A DNA stretch of 15,707 nt from Pseudomonadota bacterium. GTDB lineage: Bacteria > Pseudomonadota > Alphaproteobacteria > Acetobacterales > Acetobacteraceae. The stretch is from assembly GCA_021819535.1 (NCBI GenBank), contig JAKAQU010000019.1, forward strand, positions 1-15,707, in the 5' to 3' direction. Under the pieces are notes generated by a model that was given only the letters and a program-made list of their open reading frames with translations, searched no databases and was not told the DNA's origin. The translations under genes and the position numbers were made by a program. Below are positions 1 to 7,895 of this stretch, one piece after another; the stretch's first letter is position 1, and each line of letters begins with the position of its first letter.

Positions 1-1
1 C

Positions 2-406
2 GGCACCACGGTTGCGATCACCGTCGGCCAGGGTGGAACCTCCGGTCTTTCAGGCGGGACCACCAGTTTCGGCAATTCCGCCGCCGCGACCGGTGGCGCG
101 CCGGGCGGCAGCGGGTCTGCGAACAGCGTCGGCGTCGCGTCCGCGAGCGGCGGCGCGGGCTCCGGTGGCGCGCTCAGCCTTCCCGGCCAATTCGGCCAGA
201 ACGGTCTTGCTTTCCCAAGCGGCGGCCTGGTCGGGGGCACGGGAGGTGCTGCCTTCGGCGGGGCCAATACCTTCGGCCCGGCCGGCAGCACATCCACCAA
301 TCTCGGCGGGCTCAATGGCGGTTTTCCGGGTGCCGGCGGCTCCGGCGGCATCGCCAATGGCGCCGGCGGAACCGGCGCCAATGGTCTCGTCATTGTCGAG
401 TGGTGA
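2..406 (+). CDS. Glycine-rich phage tail protein, C-terminal fragment
   Basis: An open frame enters from the left edge and ends at the TGA at 404-406, so only the last 134 residues are visible. The fragment is dominated by Gly, Ala, Ser and Asn in short GG, GSGG and GAGG runs. It closes with the peptide GLVIVEW. Glycine-rich stretches ending in a short hydrophobic strand of the type 'G-L-V-I-V-E-W/Y' are common at the C-termini of phage tail tip and fibre proteins, where such sequence often forms polyglycine-type folds. Its place directly before the adaptor-like and spike genes supports a tail role. The N-terminal part, which would identify the family, is missing, so the exact role (tail tip, hub or adhesin) is open. 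Other frames over this stretch are shadows. Confidence 0.72.
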   Translation, partial: GTTVAITVGQGGTSGLSGGTTSFGNSAAATGGAPGGSGSANSVGVASASGGAGSGGALSLPGQFGQNGLAFPSGGLVGGTGGAAFGGANTFGPAGSTSTNLGGLNGGFPGAGGSGGIANGAGGTGANGLVIVEW

Positions 407-427
407 GCGAGGAGATCGGAGAATATC

Positions 428-922
428 ATGTCCACACCTGCAACCCATGTCTGGCAGCCGTCAACCGCGCGCACCGTCGTGCTCGACGGCTTCGTGCCCG
501 TCCCGCGCGGCACACAGCCGACGGTCCCAGCACTTCCGATCTGGCCGCTCAAAGATCCGAATGACGTGCTCGATTATCAGTTCGATGTCTCGGCCGCGCT
601 CGCCGGCAATCCCGGCGATGGCATTTCTTCGCTCGGGGTCACGATCGCGCCCGACAATCCCGGCGATCTCGCCCTCAATTCCGCGCTCGCCAACGGCACG
701 ATCGCGGTCTTGTGGCTCGCCGCCGGGCAGTCGGGCACGGTCTATACCGTCACCATCACCATCACCACGTTTTCCGGCCGCACGCTCGCGCGAAGTGTTT
801 TGCTTCCGGTCTATTCCCTCTCGTCTCTCCCGGTGTTGCCCGATGATCTCATCACCAATACTGGCCTTATCCTCACCGATCAGAATGGCAACCCGATCCT
901 GATCACGGGCAGCTCGTCATGA
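428..922 (+). CDS. Phage fibre-tail adaptor-like protein
   Basis: This 164-residue protein has no signal peptide or membrane segment and is rich in predicted beta strands. A conserved-looking segment around residues 40-60 (WPLKDPNDVLDYQFDVSAAL) is followed by alternating hydrophobic/polar strands ending in YTVTITITTFSGRTLARSV at about 105-125. This layout matches small Ig-like phage proteins that link tail and fibre and often begin 'KDP.AVLDY..DWS'. The call rests on remembered family resemblance plus position directly before two spike genes, not on a search. A purine-rich GGAG lies just before the ATG at 428. The stop (920-922) overlaps the ATG of the next gene (919-921), so the spike is probably translated by coupling. 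The likely job is to join one or both spikes to the tail. Confidence 0.6.
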   Translation: MSTPATHVWQPSTARTVVLDGFVPVPRGTQPTVPALPIWPLKDPNDVLDYQFDVSAALAGNPGDGISSLGVTIAPDNPGDLALNSALANGTIAVLWLAAGQSGTVYTVTITITTFSGRTLARSVLLPVYSLSSLPVLPDDLITNTGLILTDQNGNPILITGSSS

Positions 923-3471
923 TGACCATCGATGCCCTGCCGCCGGCGATCGCGGCCGCCGATACCGATGAGCTGCCGACAAGCCAGAATGGCATCACGC
1001 GCAAGGTGACGCGGGCACAGCTTCTCGCCGGGGTGCAGCCGCAATTCATCCTTGGTCCGGCAACACTTCTTGGCAATCCCTCTTCGTCGCTCGGTGGCGC
1101 GCAAGCGATCGGCATCGGGGCCAATCTCTCGCTCGCCAATGGCGTGCTCAGCGCTGCGGCAGCGCCATATTCCGTGCCGGCCTTGGCAACAGGGATCGCG
1201 CCTCAGCCCGGCGATCTCGTGCCGCTCGGCCAGGCGGGCGGCAATGTCGCCGTGCCATACACGACCTTCATACAAAACATCGCGACACTGCCGAATGTTT
1301 CCGCCTCCGGCATGGTCGCCGTCGCCAAAGGGGCCACGACCAGCCGCAGCCTCGCGCAATTTTTCGAGGACAGCGTCACCGTCGAAAGCTTCGGTGCCAA
1401 GGGCGATGGTGTGACGGACGATACGAGCGCGATCAACGCAGCCCTCGCCTCGGGTCGCCCACTCCGCTTCGGCCCCAATACCTATCTCGTCAGCGGGCAA
1501 TGGACGCCGGGCGGCAGCAACGTGGTTTTGCTCGGCGTCCCTGGCCAAACCGTGCTCCGGCGCGGCGCGCAGATTTCGGGTGGGGCGTGGATTTCCATCG
1601 CCAGCGCTTCGTTTTTCGCCTCCGGCATTCTCTTCGATGCCAATACGACGATCACCAATGACACCTGGGCGGTGCTGCTCACGCCGTCGTGCCTTGCCGC
1701 CGTGTTCGAGACGTGTGGCTTCACCGGCGCCGGCGGGCCGACGATGGGCTCGGGGCTGGTCATAGAGGCCTCAGATCCCGCGCTCGTGCAATACGAAATT
1801 CGCGATTGTTCCGCTTTCGGCAACGCCATTCACGGCATCTGGGTGCAAGCGGTGATGGGGGTCTCGATCACCGGATGCCGTGCCTATGACAATGGCAGCT
1901 ACGGCATCGTCATCGATTATACCGATCCCACCTTCGCACAAAAGCTGCATCTTTGCCTTGTTTCGAATTGCCGCGCGTGGAACAATCAGCGCGGCATTTC
2001 GATCGGCAATTTTAATGAGACCAACACCACGCCGCCGGTATGGGGCAACGCCAATCCCGATGCGCTCGCGATCCTGGTTACGAACAACATTTGTCATGAC
2101 AATAGCGATTACGGGATCGCGGTTTCCGGCCAGGCGCTCGCCGTCACCGGCAATCTTCTCATCGACAATGGTGCCAATGGTGCTGGGCTTCTCGCCAATG
2201 CCTCCCAGAGCCTGATCGGCGGCAATACCATCGCCTGGCTCAGCGGCACGGCGCCCTATGGCATCGACAGCGGTGGCGCGATCCATGGTGACATCGTTGG
2301 AAACTTCATCAGCGGGGCTGCGATCGGCATCAATCCCGGCGGCAGCCAGAACATGCGCATCACCAATAACCGTATCCAGGAGAGCACCTCATGGGCGATC
2401 CAGGTCAATAACGTCGAGACCGACGGGCATGGCAATAATTTCGGGATCGCCTGCAGCGATATGGCGATCACCGATAATTGGATCGAGTTTTCCGAAGGCG
2501 GCGGCATCGTCTTGCGCGATGGTCCGCAAAATATCGCGATCCAGCGCAACCGCTTTATGGGAAGTGGTGCTGCGATCATCGATCAATGCCTCAGCATCGC
2601 GACCGATTCTGTCATCATCGTCGGGAATTCCTGGAATAACGAGACGCTGCTCACCATCAACCCCGTGACCTCGGGAAGTGGCGCGCAGACGCTCGTCTTT
2701 CCCGATATCGCCGATCAACTGATGATAACGGCGGCCTCAGGCCCGATCGCGACCATGCTGTCCTCCTCGCAATACGCAATGGCGGGCACGATCGGCTTCG
2801 TTCGCGTCGTCTCGGGCGGGGCCAACTACACAACCGCCGCGGTTACGATCGGCGGCCCGGGCGAGGGGGCCGCGGCCAGCGCCATGATCCGCAACGGTGC
2901 GATCATCGGCATCACGCTCTCGGCCGCGGGAAGTGGCTATGGTGCGGTCGGCGCGACGGTTCCGGTGACGATTTCCGGCGATGGCACGGGGGCGGAGGTG
3001 ATCGCTTATGTCTCGGCCCCCCTTCCCAATGATCGGTGCCTTCGCACTCGCTGCAATGAAACGGCCGTCTTTACACGCGTCGGCTCGCAACCGTTCCAGG
3101 AAAACTGGACACTCTTCGATCTCACCGTTCCCGCCAACAGCGAGGTCGAATGGACCGCAACCTACGGCGAATGGCGCGCGGGAATTGTGCCGCTCGGCGG
3201 CTATTTCGCTTTTCCTGGCGATGGCTCTGTCACCTTCGGCAGCGTCAACGGCGGCGATGTGCGGCTCCATCCCAATGGCGGCGGCGTGTTGCGTATCACC
3301 TCGGATGCGGCCCCCGAGGGCGTGATTTCGACCATCGGCACCGGCTCGCCGGAAGGCGTGATCAACGCGCCGCCGGGATCAGACTATCGCAATCTCGAAG
3401 GCGGCATCGGCACCACGTTCTGGGTCAAGCAGACCGGCACCGGGTCGACTGGCTGGCTCGCCATCGCCTGA
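919..3471 (+). CDS. Tail spike/fibre with pectate-lyase-type beta-helix (first of two paralogues)
   Basis: This is an 850-residue protein. Residues 1-80 form an anchor with a DELPTSQNG motif and a TLLGNPSS...ANLSLANGVLSA segment, closely matched by the next gene. At about residue 155 the motif ESFGAKGDGVTDDTSAINAA marks the start of a Pectate_lyase_3-type right-handed beta-helix. Coils rich in ITxN, VxxN and GNxI continue to about 560. Residues 630-695 hold two GSGY/GANY-type repeats with VTISGDGTGAE, a common phage tail module. The C-terminus (PEGVINAPPGSDYRNLEGG... TGSTGWLAIA) matches the usual trimer-end motif of fibre proteins. Such spikes bind and sometimes cleave host surface polysaccharide; no catalytic residues can be assigned by eye. 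Two adjacent ATGs (919, 922) are possible starts, with no strong Shine-Dalgarno, consistent with coupling to the adaptor gene. Confidence 0.85.
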   Translation: MMTIDALPPAIAAADTDELPTSQNGITRKVTRAQLLAGVQPQFILGPATLLGNPSSSLGGAQAIGIGANLSLANGVLSAAAAPYSVPALATGIAPQPGDLVPLGQAGGNVAVPYTTFIQNIATLPNVSASGMVAVAKGATTSRSLAQFFEDSVTVESFGAKGDGVTDDTSAINAALASGRPLRFGPNTYLVSGQWTPGGSNVVLLGVPGQTVLRRGAQISGGAWISIASASFFASGILFDANTTITNDTWAVLLTPSCLAAVFETCGFTGAGGPTMGSGLVIEASDPALVQYEIRDCSAFGNAIHGIWVQAVMGVSITGCRAYDNGSYGIVIDYTDPTFAQKLHLCLVSNCRAWNNQRGISIGNFNETNTTPPVWGNANPDALAILVTNNICHDNSDYGIAVSGQALAVTGNLLIDNGANGAGLLANASQSLIGGNTIAWLSGTAPYGIDSGGAIHGDIVGNFISGAAIGINPGGSQNMRITNNRIQESTSWAIQVNNVETDGHGNNFGIACSDMAITDNWIEFSEGGGIVLRDGPQNIAIQRNRFMGSGAAIIDQCLSIATDSVIIVGNSWNNETLLTINPVTSGSGAQTLVFPDIADQLMITAASGPIATMLSSSQYAMAGTIGFVRVVSGGANYTTAAVTIGGPGEGAAASAMIRNGAIIGITLSAAGSGYGAVGATVPVTISGDGTGAEVIAYVSAPLPNDRCLRTRCNETAVFTRVGSQPFQENWTLFDLTVPANSEVEWTATYGEWRAGIVPLGGYFAFPGDGSVTFGSVNGGDVRLHPNGGGVLRITSDAAPEGVISTIGTGSPEGVINAPPGSDYRNLEGGIGTTFWVKQTGTGSTGWLAIA

Positions 3472-3499
3472 CGCTCGGGTTCATTCGAAAGAGGACTTC

Positions 3500-6400
3500 A
3501 TGCCAACTATTCCCCAATTGCCAACCGTCACCTCGGTCAATTCCGATGACGAGCTGCCCTTGCAGCAAAATGGCGTGACCAGTTCGGTGACGGTTGCAAC
3601 CCTTCTCGCCAGCACCCAGCCCGCGATTACGGCGCCGACCGGCACGCTACTCGGGCGCATCTCGCTTGGCAGTGGCGGGCCGGAGACGATCGCGATCGGA
3701 GGCGGGCTCGCACTCGCCAATGCGACGCTCTCTGCGAATATCGGCGAGAGCGCGGGGACAGTTGCGGCCGGCAACGATCCGCGTCTCACGGGCGCTCTGC
3801 AAAGTGCCAACAATCTCTCCGATCTCGCCAATGCGGCAACCGCGCGCGGCAATCTCGGCCTCGGCAGTATCGCGACGCAAAACGCGGCCGCGGTTGCGAT
3901 CAGCGGCGGCAGTATCGCCGCGACCGATCTTTCGAATGCAACCGCGATCGCAAGCGCAACAAATGCCGCCCGCACGCTTGCCGCGCGCTTCGCCGACCGC
4001 CTCAATGTCAATGATTTCGGCCTCGCGCGCGATGGTGTCACCGACGATTCGGTCTTGTTTTCCGCCGCCGTTACCGCCGCGAGCGCTGCCAATAAAGCGC
4101 TCTATATTCCAGCCGGTGGTCCGATCCTGCTCGCTGGGGCGGCGCAGATCACACTCCAGAACGTGGCCCTGAGCGGCGATGGCGGGCGTGATTTCGGCTA
4201 TCCCTATGGCAAGACTGGAAGCCAGATCTGGATTACGGCGGCAGCGCAATCGCCGTTTTTGATCGGGGCTGGCGTATTGATCGAGCGGCTCTGCTTTTAC
4301 TATCCGAACCAGGTCGATCAGCCGAGCGGCCCGATCGTCTATCCGCCGCTCTTTCTCGGCATGAGCGGAATTTCCGCGGTCGCCGATGTCGTGTTCACCG
4401 ACAATCAGGTGACAAATTGCTACGATTTCTTCACCGTTCCCGCCTCCGTCACCGTCGGTGATGTGATGTTCACGCGCAATCGTATTTGCGCGCTCAATGT
4501 TTGTTTCACGCTCCCCAATGTCGCCGACATCGTGTTTCTCTCGGATAATTTCTTCTCCTGGGGTGTGTTCCAGGACGAGATGCTGCATTATGGCGGCGGC
4601 GGTGCTGCGGCGACGAACGCAGTGACGCTGACCTTGAGCTCAGGCGTTGCGGCCGGGAGCAATGTTTTGCCGGTCGCAAGCGTTGCCAATCTCGTCCCCG
4701 GCATGCCGCTCTCCGGCAATGCCGCCATTCCCTATAACGCGACGATCGCCAGCATTTCCGGCAATTCCGTGACCATTACCGTCCCCACGCTTGCCGCGCT
4801 CGCCAGCGGCGCAACCGTGAACGCCAACGAGAATCTCTATTACCTTCGCAACTACGCGACCACCGAGAGCGTCTGGATGCTGATCTCGGGCAATGGCAGT
4901 GAAACCGGCGCCTCGACCACAACGAACGGTGGGCCATTTTCCATCAATAATTTCGTCTTCGGCTACCAGACCGGGATATTGGTCGCCGGCGGCACGCTTT
5001 CGGGAAATTTCACCGAGACGAGTTTTGATTCGATCGGCTCGATCTTACGGGTCATCGAAAACGGCACGCTGGTTGCAACCCATTTCAGCAATTTCAGCGT
5101 CTATGGCTACATCGCCGGGGACCAATCGGCGCCGATATCATTGTTCGAGATCGATAATCCGGCGCCGATTTCCTATGAATCCAGCACCGGCGCCGACCTC
5201 ATGCTCACCGTCTCGGGAATGGAGGTCGGGTTCTGCGAAGGCAGCGTCTTCGATATCCGCGGCGATTACGTTTACGAAATCCGCATCACCGACAGTAAGC
5301 TCACCCGCTATTCCCACAATGGCGCGATTTCGCCGCTGCCCGCGCTCCGCATCGATGCGCCCAATGCCCGGCTTTCTTTCATCGGCAATGACGTTCTCCC
5401 GCAAGATGGCGGCGTTGGCGTGCAAATCACCAATGTTCTCGCCGCCACCATCGTCGGCAATAGTTTCGCCGGCTGCGCGGTGCCGATCGATATCGAAACC
5501 GGACTTGGCCTTCTCACATTATCGGGCAATACGACGATCAATACGGGTGGCGCGAGCGCGATCGCAACCGGGCTCCTTGCCGCAACCGAAGTGACCCTCG
5601 GCGGGACGATCACGGCGGGCGACGTCTTGACGCTCAGCGTGGCAGGAAGCGTTGTTGCCGGCGGCCCGGTTACGGCGAGTTATACGGTCGTCGCCGGCGA
5701 TAGTTTCGGCAGTATCGCGCACGGGCTCGCCGCCGCACTTGACGCCAAAATCGCGATCGCGCCCGCAACCCTGGTCGCAACCGCAAATGCCGGCGCGAGC
5801 ACGTTCGCGCTCTACAATGCGAGCGCCTTGAGTGTCGGCATGACCGCCTATGGCAATCCGGCTATTCCGACGGGCGCACGCATCACCGCGATTTCTGGCA
5901 ACAGCGTCACACTGAGCGCGGCCCTTACCGCCGAACTCGCCTTCAATAGCGCCGTGACCTTTGCAACCCCGCTTGCGGTTCTCTCGGGAACATTCGCTGC
6001 GAGCGCCGGCGTCTTCATCACGGCACACCCGGCGGCAGGCACACTCGTGCTCTATGCGCCGGAGAACGCGGGAATTTCGCTCGCGGCCACGACATCGAGT
6101 GGTGCGAGCGAGACACTCACCATCACGACGCAGGCAAGCCAGGCTTCGGCCAATGTTCATGATGTCGGCAATGGCTGGGATAAGCCGAACTATGCCTATG
6201 CCGCCTTCGCCAACGGCATCGTTCCCGGCGCGGTCAATGGCTTGCAGTTTTTCGGTGCCGCGAGCGGGGGTGCGCCCAGGATCGCGAGCGCGGGGAGCGA
6301 TGCCGCAATCGCATTGCAACTTGCCGGGCAAGGCGGAGGCGCGGTCGTGCTCGGCACACGCGGCGCGAGCGGCTCGCCGGTTGCCCTTCTCGGGGCGCGG

Positions 6401-6700
6401 GCCGAGCAATCCTATAGCTATCAAACGCCGACAAATGGTTCTGCGATCACGATCGCCAATAATTCCTCGCTGTTGCAGATCGCCGGCGTGGCAACGCTTG
6501 CCTCCCTCACTGTCACACTCCCGGCGCAGCCGATCGACGGCCAGGAGGTCGCGATCGCGACCATCCCCGCCATCACCGCGCTCACGCTTCTCGCCAATAG
6601 CGGACAGATGATCGCGGGTGCTCCGTCATCGCTCTCCGCCAATAGTGCCGCGCGCTTCATCTTCCTCGCGACAGAGTCTCTCTGGGCGCGTCTGCAATAG
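3500..6700 (+). CDS. Giant tail spike/fibre with interrupted beta-helix (second paralogue)
   Basis: This is a 1066-residue protein. Its first 80 residues repeat the anchor of the preceding spike (DELPLQQNGVTSSVTVATLL, then TLLGRISL...GLALANATLSAN). Next comes a classic fibre segment, NNLSDLANAATARGNLGL, at about 113-130. The helix cap NDFGLARDGVTDDSVLFSAA lies at about residue 170. The beta-helix runs to about 370, is interrupted by an inserted module (375-442), and resumes to about 690. A second copy of that module sits at 758-822. The C-terminus (1000-1066) resembles the end domain of other fibres, with LTVTLPAQPIDGQEV and a final W-x-R-L-Q. A Shine-Dalgarno-like AGAGGA precedes the ATG. 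Likely a receptor-binding or depolymerase spike; enzymatic activity is not shown by sequence. A 28-base spacer separates it from the first spike. Confidence 0.84.
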   Translation: MPTIPQLPTVTSVNSDDELPLQQNGVTSSVTVATLLASTQPAITAPTGTLLGRISLGSGGPETIAIGGGLALANATLSANIGESAGTVAAGNDPRLTGALQSANNLSDLANAATARGNLGLGSIATQNAAAVAISGGSIAATDLSNATAIASATNAARTLAARFADRLNVNDFGLARDGVTDDSVLFSAAVTAASAANKALYIPAGGPILLAGAAQITLQNVALSGDGGRDFGYPYGKTGSQIWITAAAQSPFLIGAGVLIERLCFYYPNQVDQPSGPIVYPPLFLGMSGISAVADVVFTDNQVTNCYDFFTVPASVTVGDVMFTRNRICALNVCFTLPNVADIVFLSDNFFSWGVFQDEMLHYGGGGAAATNAVTLTLSSGVAAGSNVLPVASVANLVPGMPLSGNAAIPYNATIASISGNSVTITVPTLAALASGATVNANENLYYLRNYATTESVWMLISGNGSETGASTTTNGGPFSINNFVFGYQTGILVAGGTLSGNFTETSFDSIGSILRVIENGTLVATHFSNFSVYGYIAGDQSAPISLFEIDNPAPISYESSTGADLMLTVSGMEVGFCEGSVFDIRGDYVYEIRITDSKLTRYSHNGAISPLPALRIDAPNARLSFIGNDVLPQDGGVGVQITNVLAATIVGNSFAGCAVPIDIETGLGLLTLSGNTTINTGGASAIATGLLAATEVTLGGTITAGDVLTLSVAGSVVAGGPVTASYTVVAGDSFGSIAHGLAAALDAKIAIAPATLVATANAGASTFALYNASALSVGMTAYGNPAIPTGARITAISGNSVTLSAALTAELAFNSAVTFATPLAVLSGTFAASAGVFITAHPAAGTLVLYAPENAGISLAATTSSGASETLTITTQASQASANVHDVGNGWDKPNYAYAAFANGIVPGAVNGLQFFGAASGGAPRIASAGSDAAIALQLAGQGGGAVVLGTRGASGSPVALLGARAEQSYSYQTPTNGSAITIANNSSLLQIAGVATLASLTVTLPAQPIDGQEVAIATIPAITALTLLANSGQMIAGAPSSLSANSAARFIFLATESLWARLQ
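4622..4825 (+). repeat. Beta-module copy 1 inserted in the second spike (residues 375-442)
   Basis: A degenerate protein-level repeat. It shares with copy 2 (5771-5965) the pattern G-M/P-x(3)-GN-x-AIP-x(2)-A-x-I-x-x-ISGNSVT followed by an alanine-rich tail. It begins right after a glycine run (HYGGGGAAA) and ends just before the beta-helix sequence resumes (NENLYYLRNY), so it looks like a domain inserted into the spike body. DNA identity to copy 2 is modest, which suggests an old duplication or independent acquisition of a common module. Confidence 0.55.
5771..5965 (+). repeat. Beta-module copy 2 in the second spike (residues 758-822)
   Basis: Counterpart of the module at 4622-4825, with the same GN-x-AIP ... 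ISGNSVT core. It follows a 'AGDVLTLSV...SYTVVAGDSFGSIAHGLAAALDA' segment (about residues 706-750), a unit often found in phage structural proteins. Together these make up the C-terminal linker between the beta-helix and the end domain. Confidence 0.55.
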
Positions 6701-6711
6701 GAATCTCGCAC

Positions 6712-6759
6712 ATGCTGTTCGGTAAATGGCTCGCGGTCGAGGCGGTGGGCGGGCGATGA
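6712..6759 (+). CDS. Possible micro-ORF (15 codons) coupled to the next gene
   Basis: An ATG at 6712 opens a 15-residue frame (MLFGKWLAVEAVGGR) that stops at the TGA 6757-6759. AGGA at 6699-6702 gives a plausible Shine-Dalgarno with a 9-base spacer, better than anything before the next gene's candidate starts. The stop overlaps the downstream ATG (6756) as ATGA, the usual arrangement for translational coupling. The peptide may be a real mini-protein or only a leader that loads ribosomes for the coiled-coil membrane protein. An ORF this short has little statistical weight, and no family is recognised. Confidence 0.35.
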   Translation: MLFGKWLAVEAVGGR

Positions 6760-7136
6760 TCGACGACAACAAACATCACGTTCGTTTCGACGGCGTCGTC
6801 ACCGCGGGAAATTTGTTGTCGCTTCTCGGGCTGATCGGCGCGGTCTTGAGTTCGGTGTTCTATATCGCCATCACGGTCGGGCGCGAGGATGAACGCATCA
6901 CCGCGGAAATCACGCTCCGTGAAAAATCGATCGAGGGTTTGCAGCAACAATTGCTCGCCGCCCGCGCCGAAGAGGCCGAACGCATCGCCAGCATCGGCCG
7001 CCGCATCGATGAAAGCGTCGATGCCGAGCGTGCCATCATCGCGCAGATCAACGCGGCCCTCAGCCAGATCGATGCGCGGCTCGATGCCGCGATCATGAAT
7101 TCCCACCCACGTCCGCTCGATAACGCCAGCCACTGA
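6756..7136 (+). CDS. Membrane-anchored coiled-coil protein, candidate inner-membrane spanin or accessory lysis protein
   Basis: From the ATG at 6756 the product is 126 residues. It has a short polar N-terminus, one hydrophobic segment at about 18-40 (NLLSLLGLIGAVLSSVFYIAI), then a long charged helix at 44-113 with heptad-like spacing (LREKSIEGLQQQLLAARAEE...), and a short Pro/His tail. One N-terminal membrane helix plus a periplasmic coiled coil is the layout of Rz-type inner spanins. The position just before a holin-like gene and a lipoprotein gene fits, but no sequence-level match to a spanin is claimed. An in-frame ATG at 6726 would add 10 residues but has no Shine-Dalgarno. I prefer 6756 because it overlaps the stop of the upstream micro-ORF. 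Alternatives are a holin-associated or generic phage membrane protein. Confidence 0.7.
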   Translation: MIDDNKHHVRFDGVVTAGNLLSLLGLIGAVLSSVFYIAITVGREDERITAEITLREKSIEGLQQQLLAARAEEAERIASIGRRIDESVDAERAIIAQINAALSQIDARLDAAIMNSHPRPLDNASH

Positions 7137-7146
7137 GGAATTCCCC

Positions 7147-7413
7147 ATGAGTTTCCGTGATTTTCTCCGCCAGCCGACCACGGTCGGCGGGCTTGCCGCG
7201 CTTTTCGGAACGCTGGAGGCGATCCTCTCCGGCCAGATGAATTGGCAGGCGGCACTCCCGCTGATCGCCGGCGCGCTGGTCTCGATCGTTCTTCCCGACA
7301 ATAGCGGAGCGAAAGCCGATGCCGAAGCGATGATCCGCGCGGCCGAGACGCTCGCCGCCGCACTCGCCACCAGATCCGCTGTCGCCGACAGCAAAACCGA
7401 GGAGAAATCTTGA
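7147..7413 (+). CDS. Small two-helix membrane protein, holin-like
   Basis: The product is 88 residues. Two hydrophobic helices lie at about 12-29 (TVGGLAALFGTLEAILSG) and 33-50 (WQAALPLIAGALVSIVLP), joined by a tight turn. A charged, alanine-rich amphipathic helix and a polar C-terminus (DSKTEEKS) follow. Size, hairpin topology and the charged tail fit class II-type holins, which form inner-membrane lesions that release the endolysin. The gene sits two genes before a GH108 endolysin. A Shine-Dalgarno (AGGA, 7 bases before the ATG) overlaps the previous stop, and this gene's own stop (7411-7413) overlaps the next ATG. The holin role is inferred from topology and context; no specific holin family is recognised. 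Confidence 0.65.
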   Translation: MSFRDFLRQPTTVGGLAALFGTLEAILSGQMNWQAALPLIAGALVSIVLPDNSGAKADAEAMIRAAETLAAALATRSAVADSKTEEKS

Positions 7414-7895
7414 TGCGTGCAAACACTCTTGGCCTCGTCGCCGGCCTCACCCTGCTCGCCGCCTGCGCCAATCAGACGCCGGCCGAAATCGCAACCGATG
7501 TCGCCAATATCGCAACCGGTGTCGCGAGTGCTGCGGCGACGCTGCGCGAGGGCGATTATCTCACGCCGGCGCAGCTCGTCACTGTCGATAATGCCGTCTC
7601 GGCAGTGCAGGCGGCGGCCCTTGCGCTCGCCAATGCGCAAACTTCGGCGGCCAAGGACAGCGCGGTCGAAGAGCTTGCCACCGATGTCAACGCTGTCGAT
7701 GCTGCTTTGTCGGAAGTGCCGAGCGTGCCGAGCCAGGTGCGAAGCGTGCTGTCGGCGGCCGAAGTGCTGCTTCCAGTGGTGGAAGCGGCGTTCGGTGTTT
7801 CAGCCCCGTTCGCCAATACCGCCATCGCCATGACGCCGTCGGAAGCGCGCGCGATACTCGGCAAAGAAGCGGCGAAATTCCATGGCGGACACTGA
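7413..7895 (+). CDS. Phage-encoded lipoprotein, candidate outer-membrane spanin partner
   Basis: From the ATG at 7413 (160 residues) the protein begins with a lipoprotein signal: a basic start, a hydrophobic stretch and a lipobox LLAAC with Cys18. The mature part is Ala/Val-rich and almost entirely helical, with no second membrane segment, and ends in a short charged helix (TPSEARAILGKEAAK). AGGAGA upstream is a good ribosome site. The TTG at 7410 is a less likely start. The gene overlaps the holin-like stop by one base and the endolysin start by 14 bases. A lipoprotein next to a coiled-coil membrane protein suggests a two-part spanin. However, it is larger than most o-spanins (typically well under 100 residues) and lacks their proline-rich character, so lysogenic conversion or envelope protection are alternatives. 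Confidence 0.72.
   Translation: MRANTLGLVAGLTLLAACANQTPAEIATDVANIATGVASAAATLREGDYLTPAQLVTVDNAVSAVQAAALALANAQTSAAKDSAVEELATDVNAVDAALSEVPSVPSQVRSVLSAAEVLLPVVEAAFGVSAPFANTAIAMTPSEARAILGKEAAKFHGGH

Noticed and set aside
12..902. A 296-residue + strand frame over the glycine-rich tail gene and adaptor-like gene
   Set aside because: Arg/Pro/Ser-rich out-of-frame translation; the two true frames have phage tail features and proper stop/start spacing.
3647..4588. A 313-residue minus-strand frame opposite the second spike
   Set aside because: Shadow of a long beta-helix gene; Arg/Gly/Asp-rich with no fold signature.
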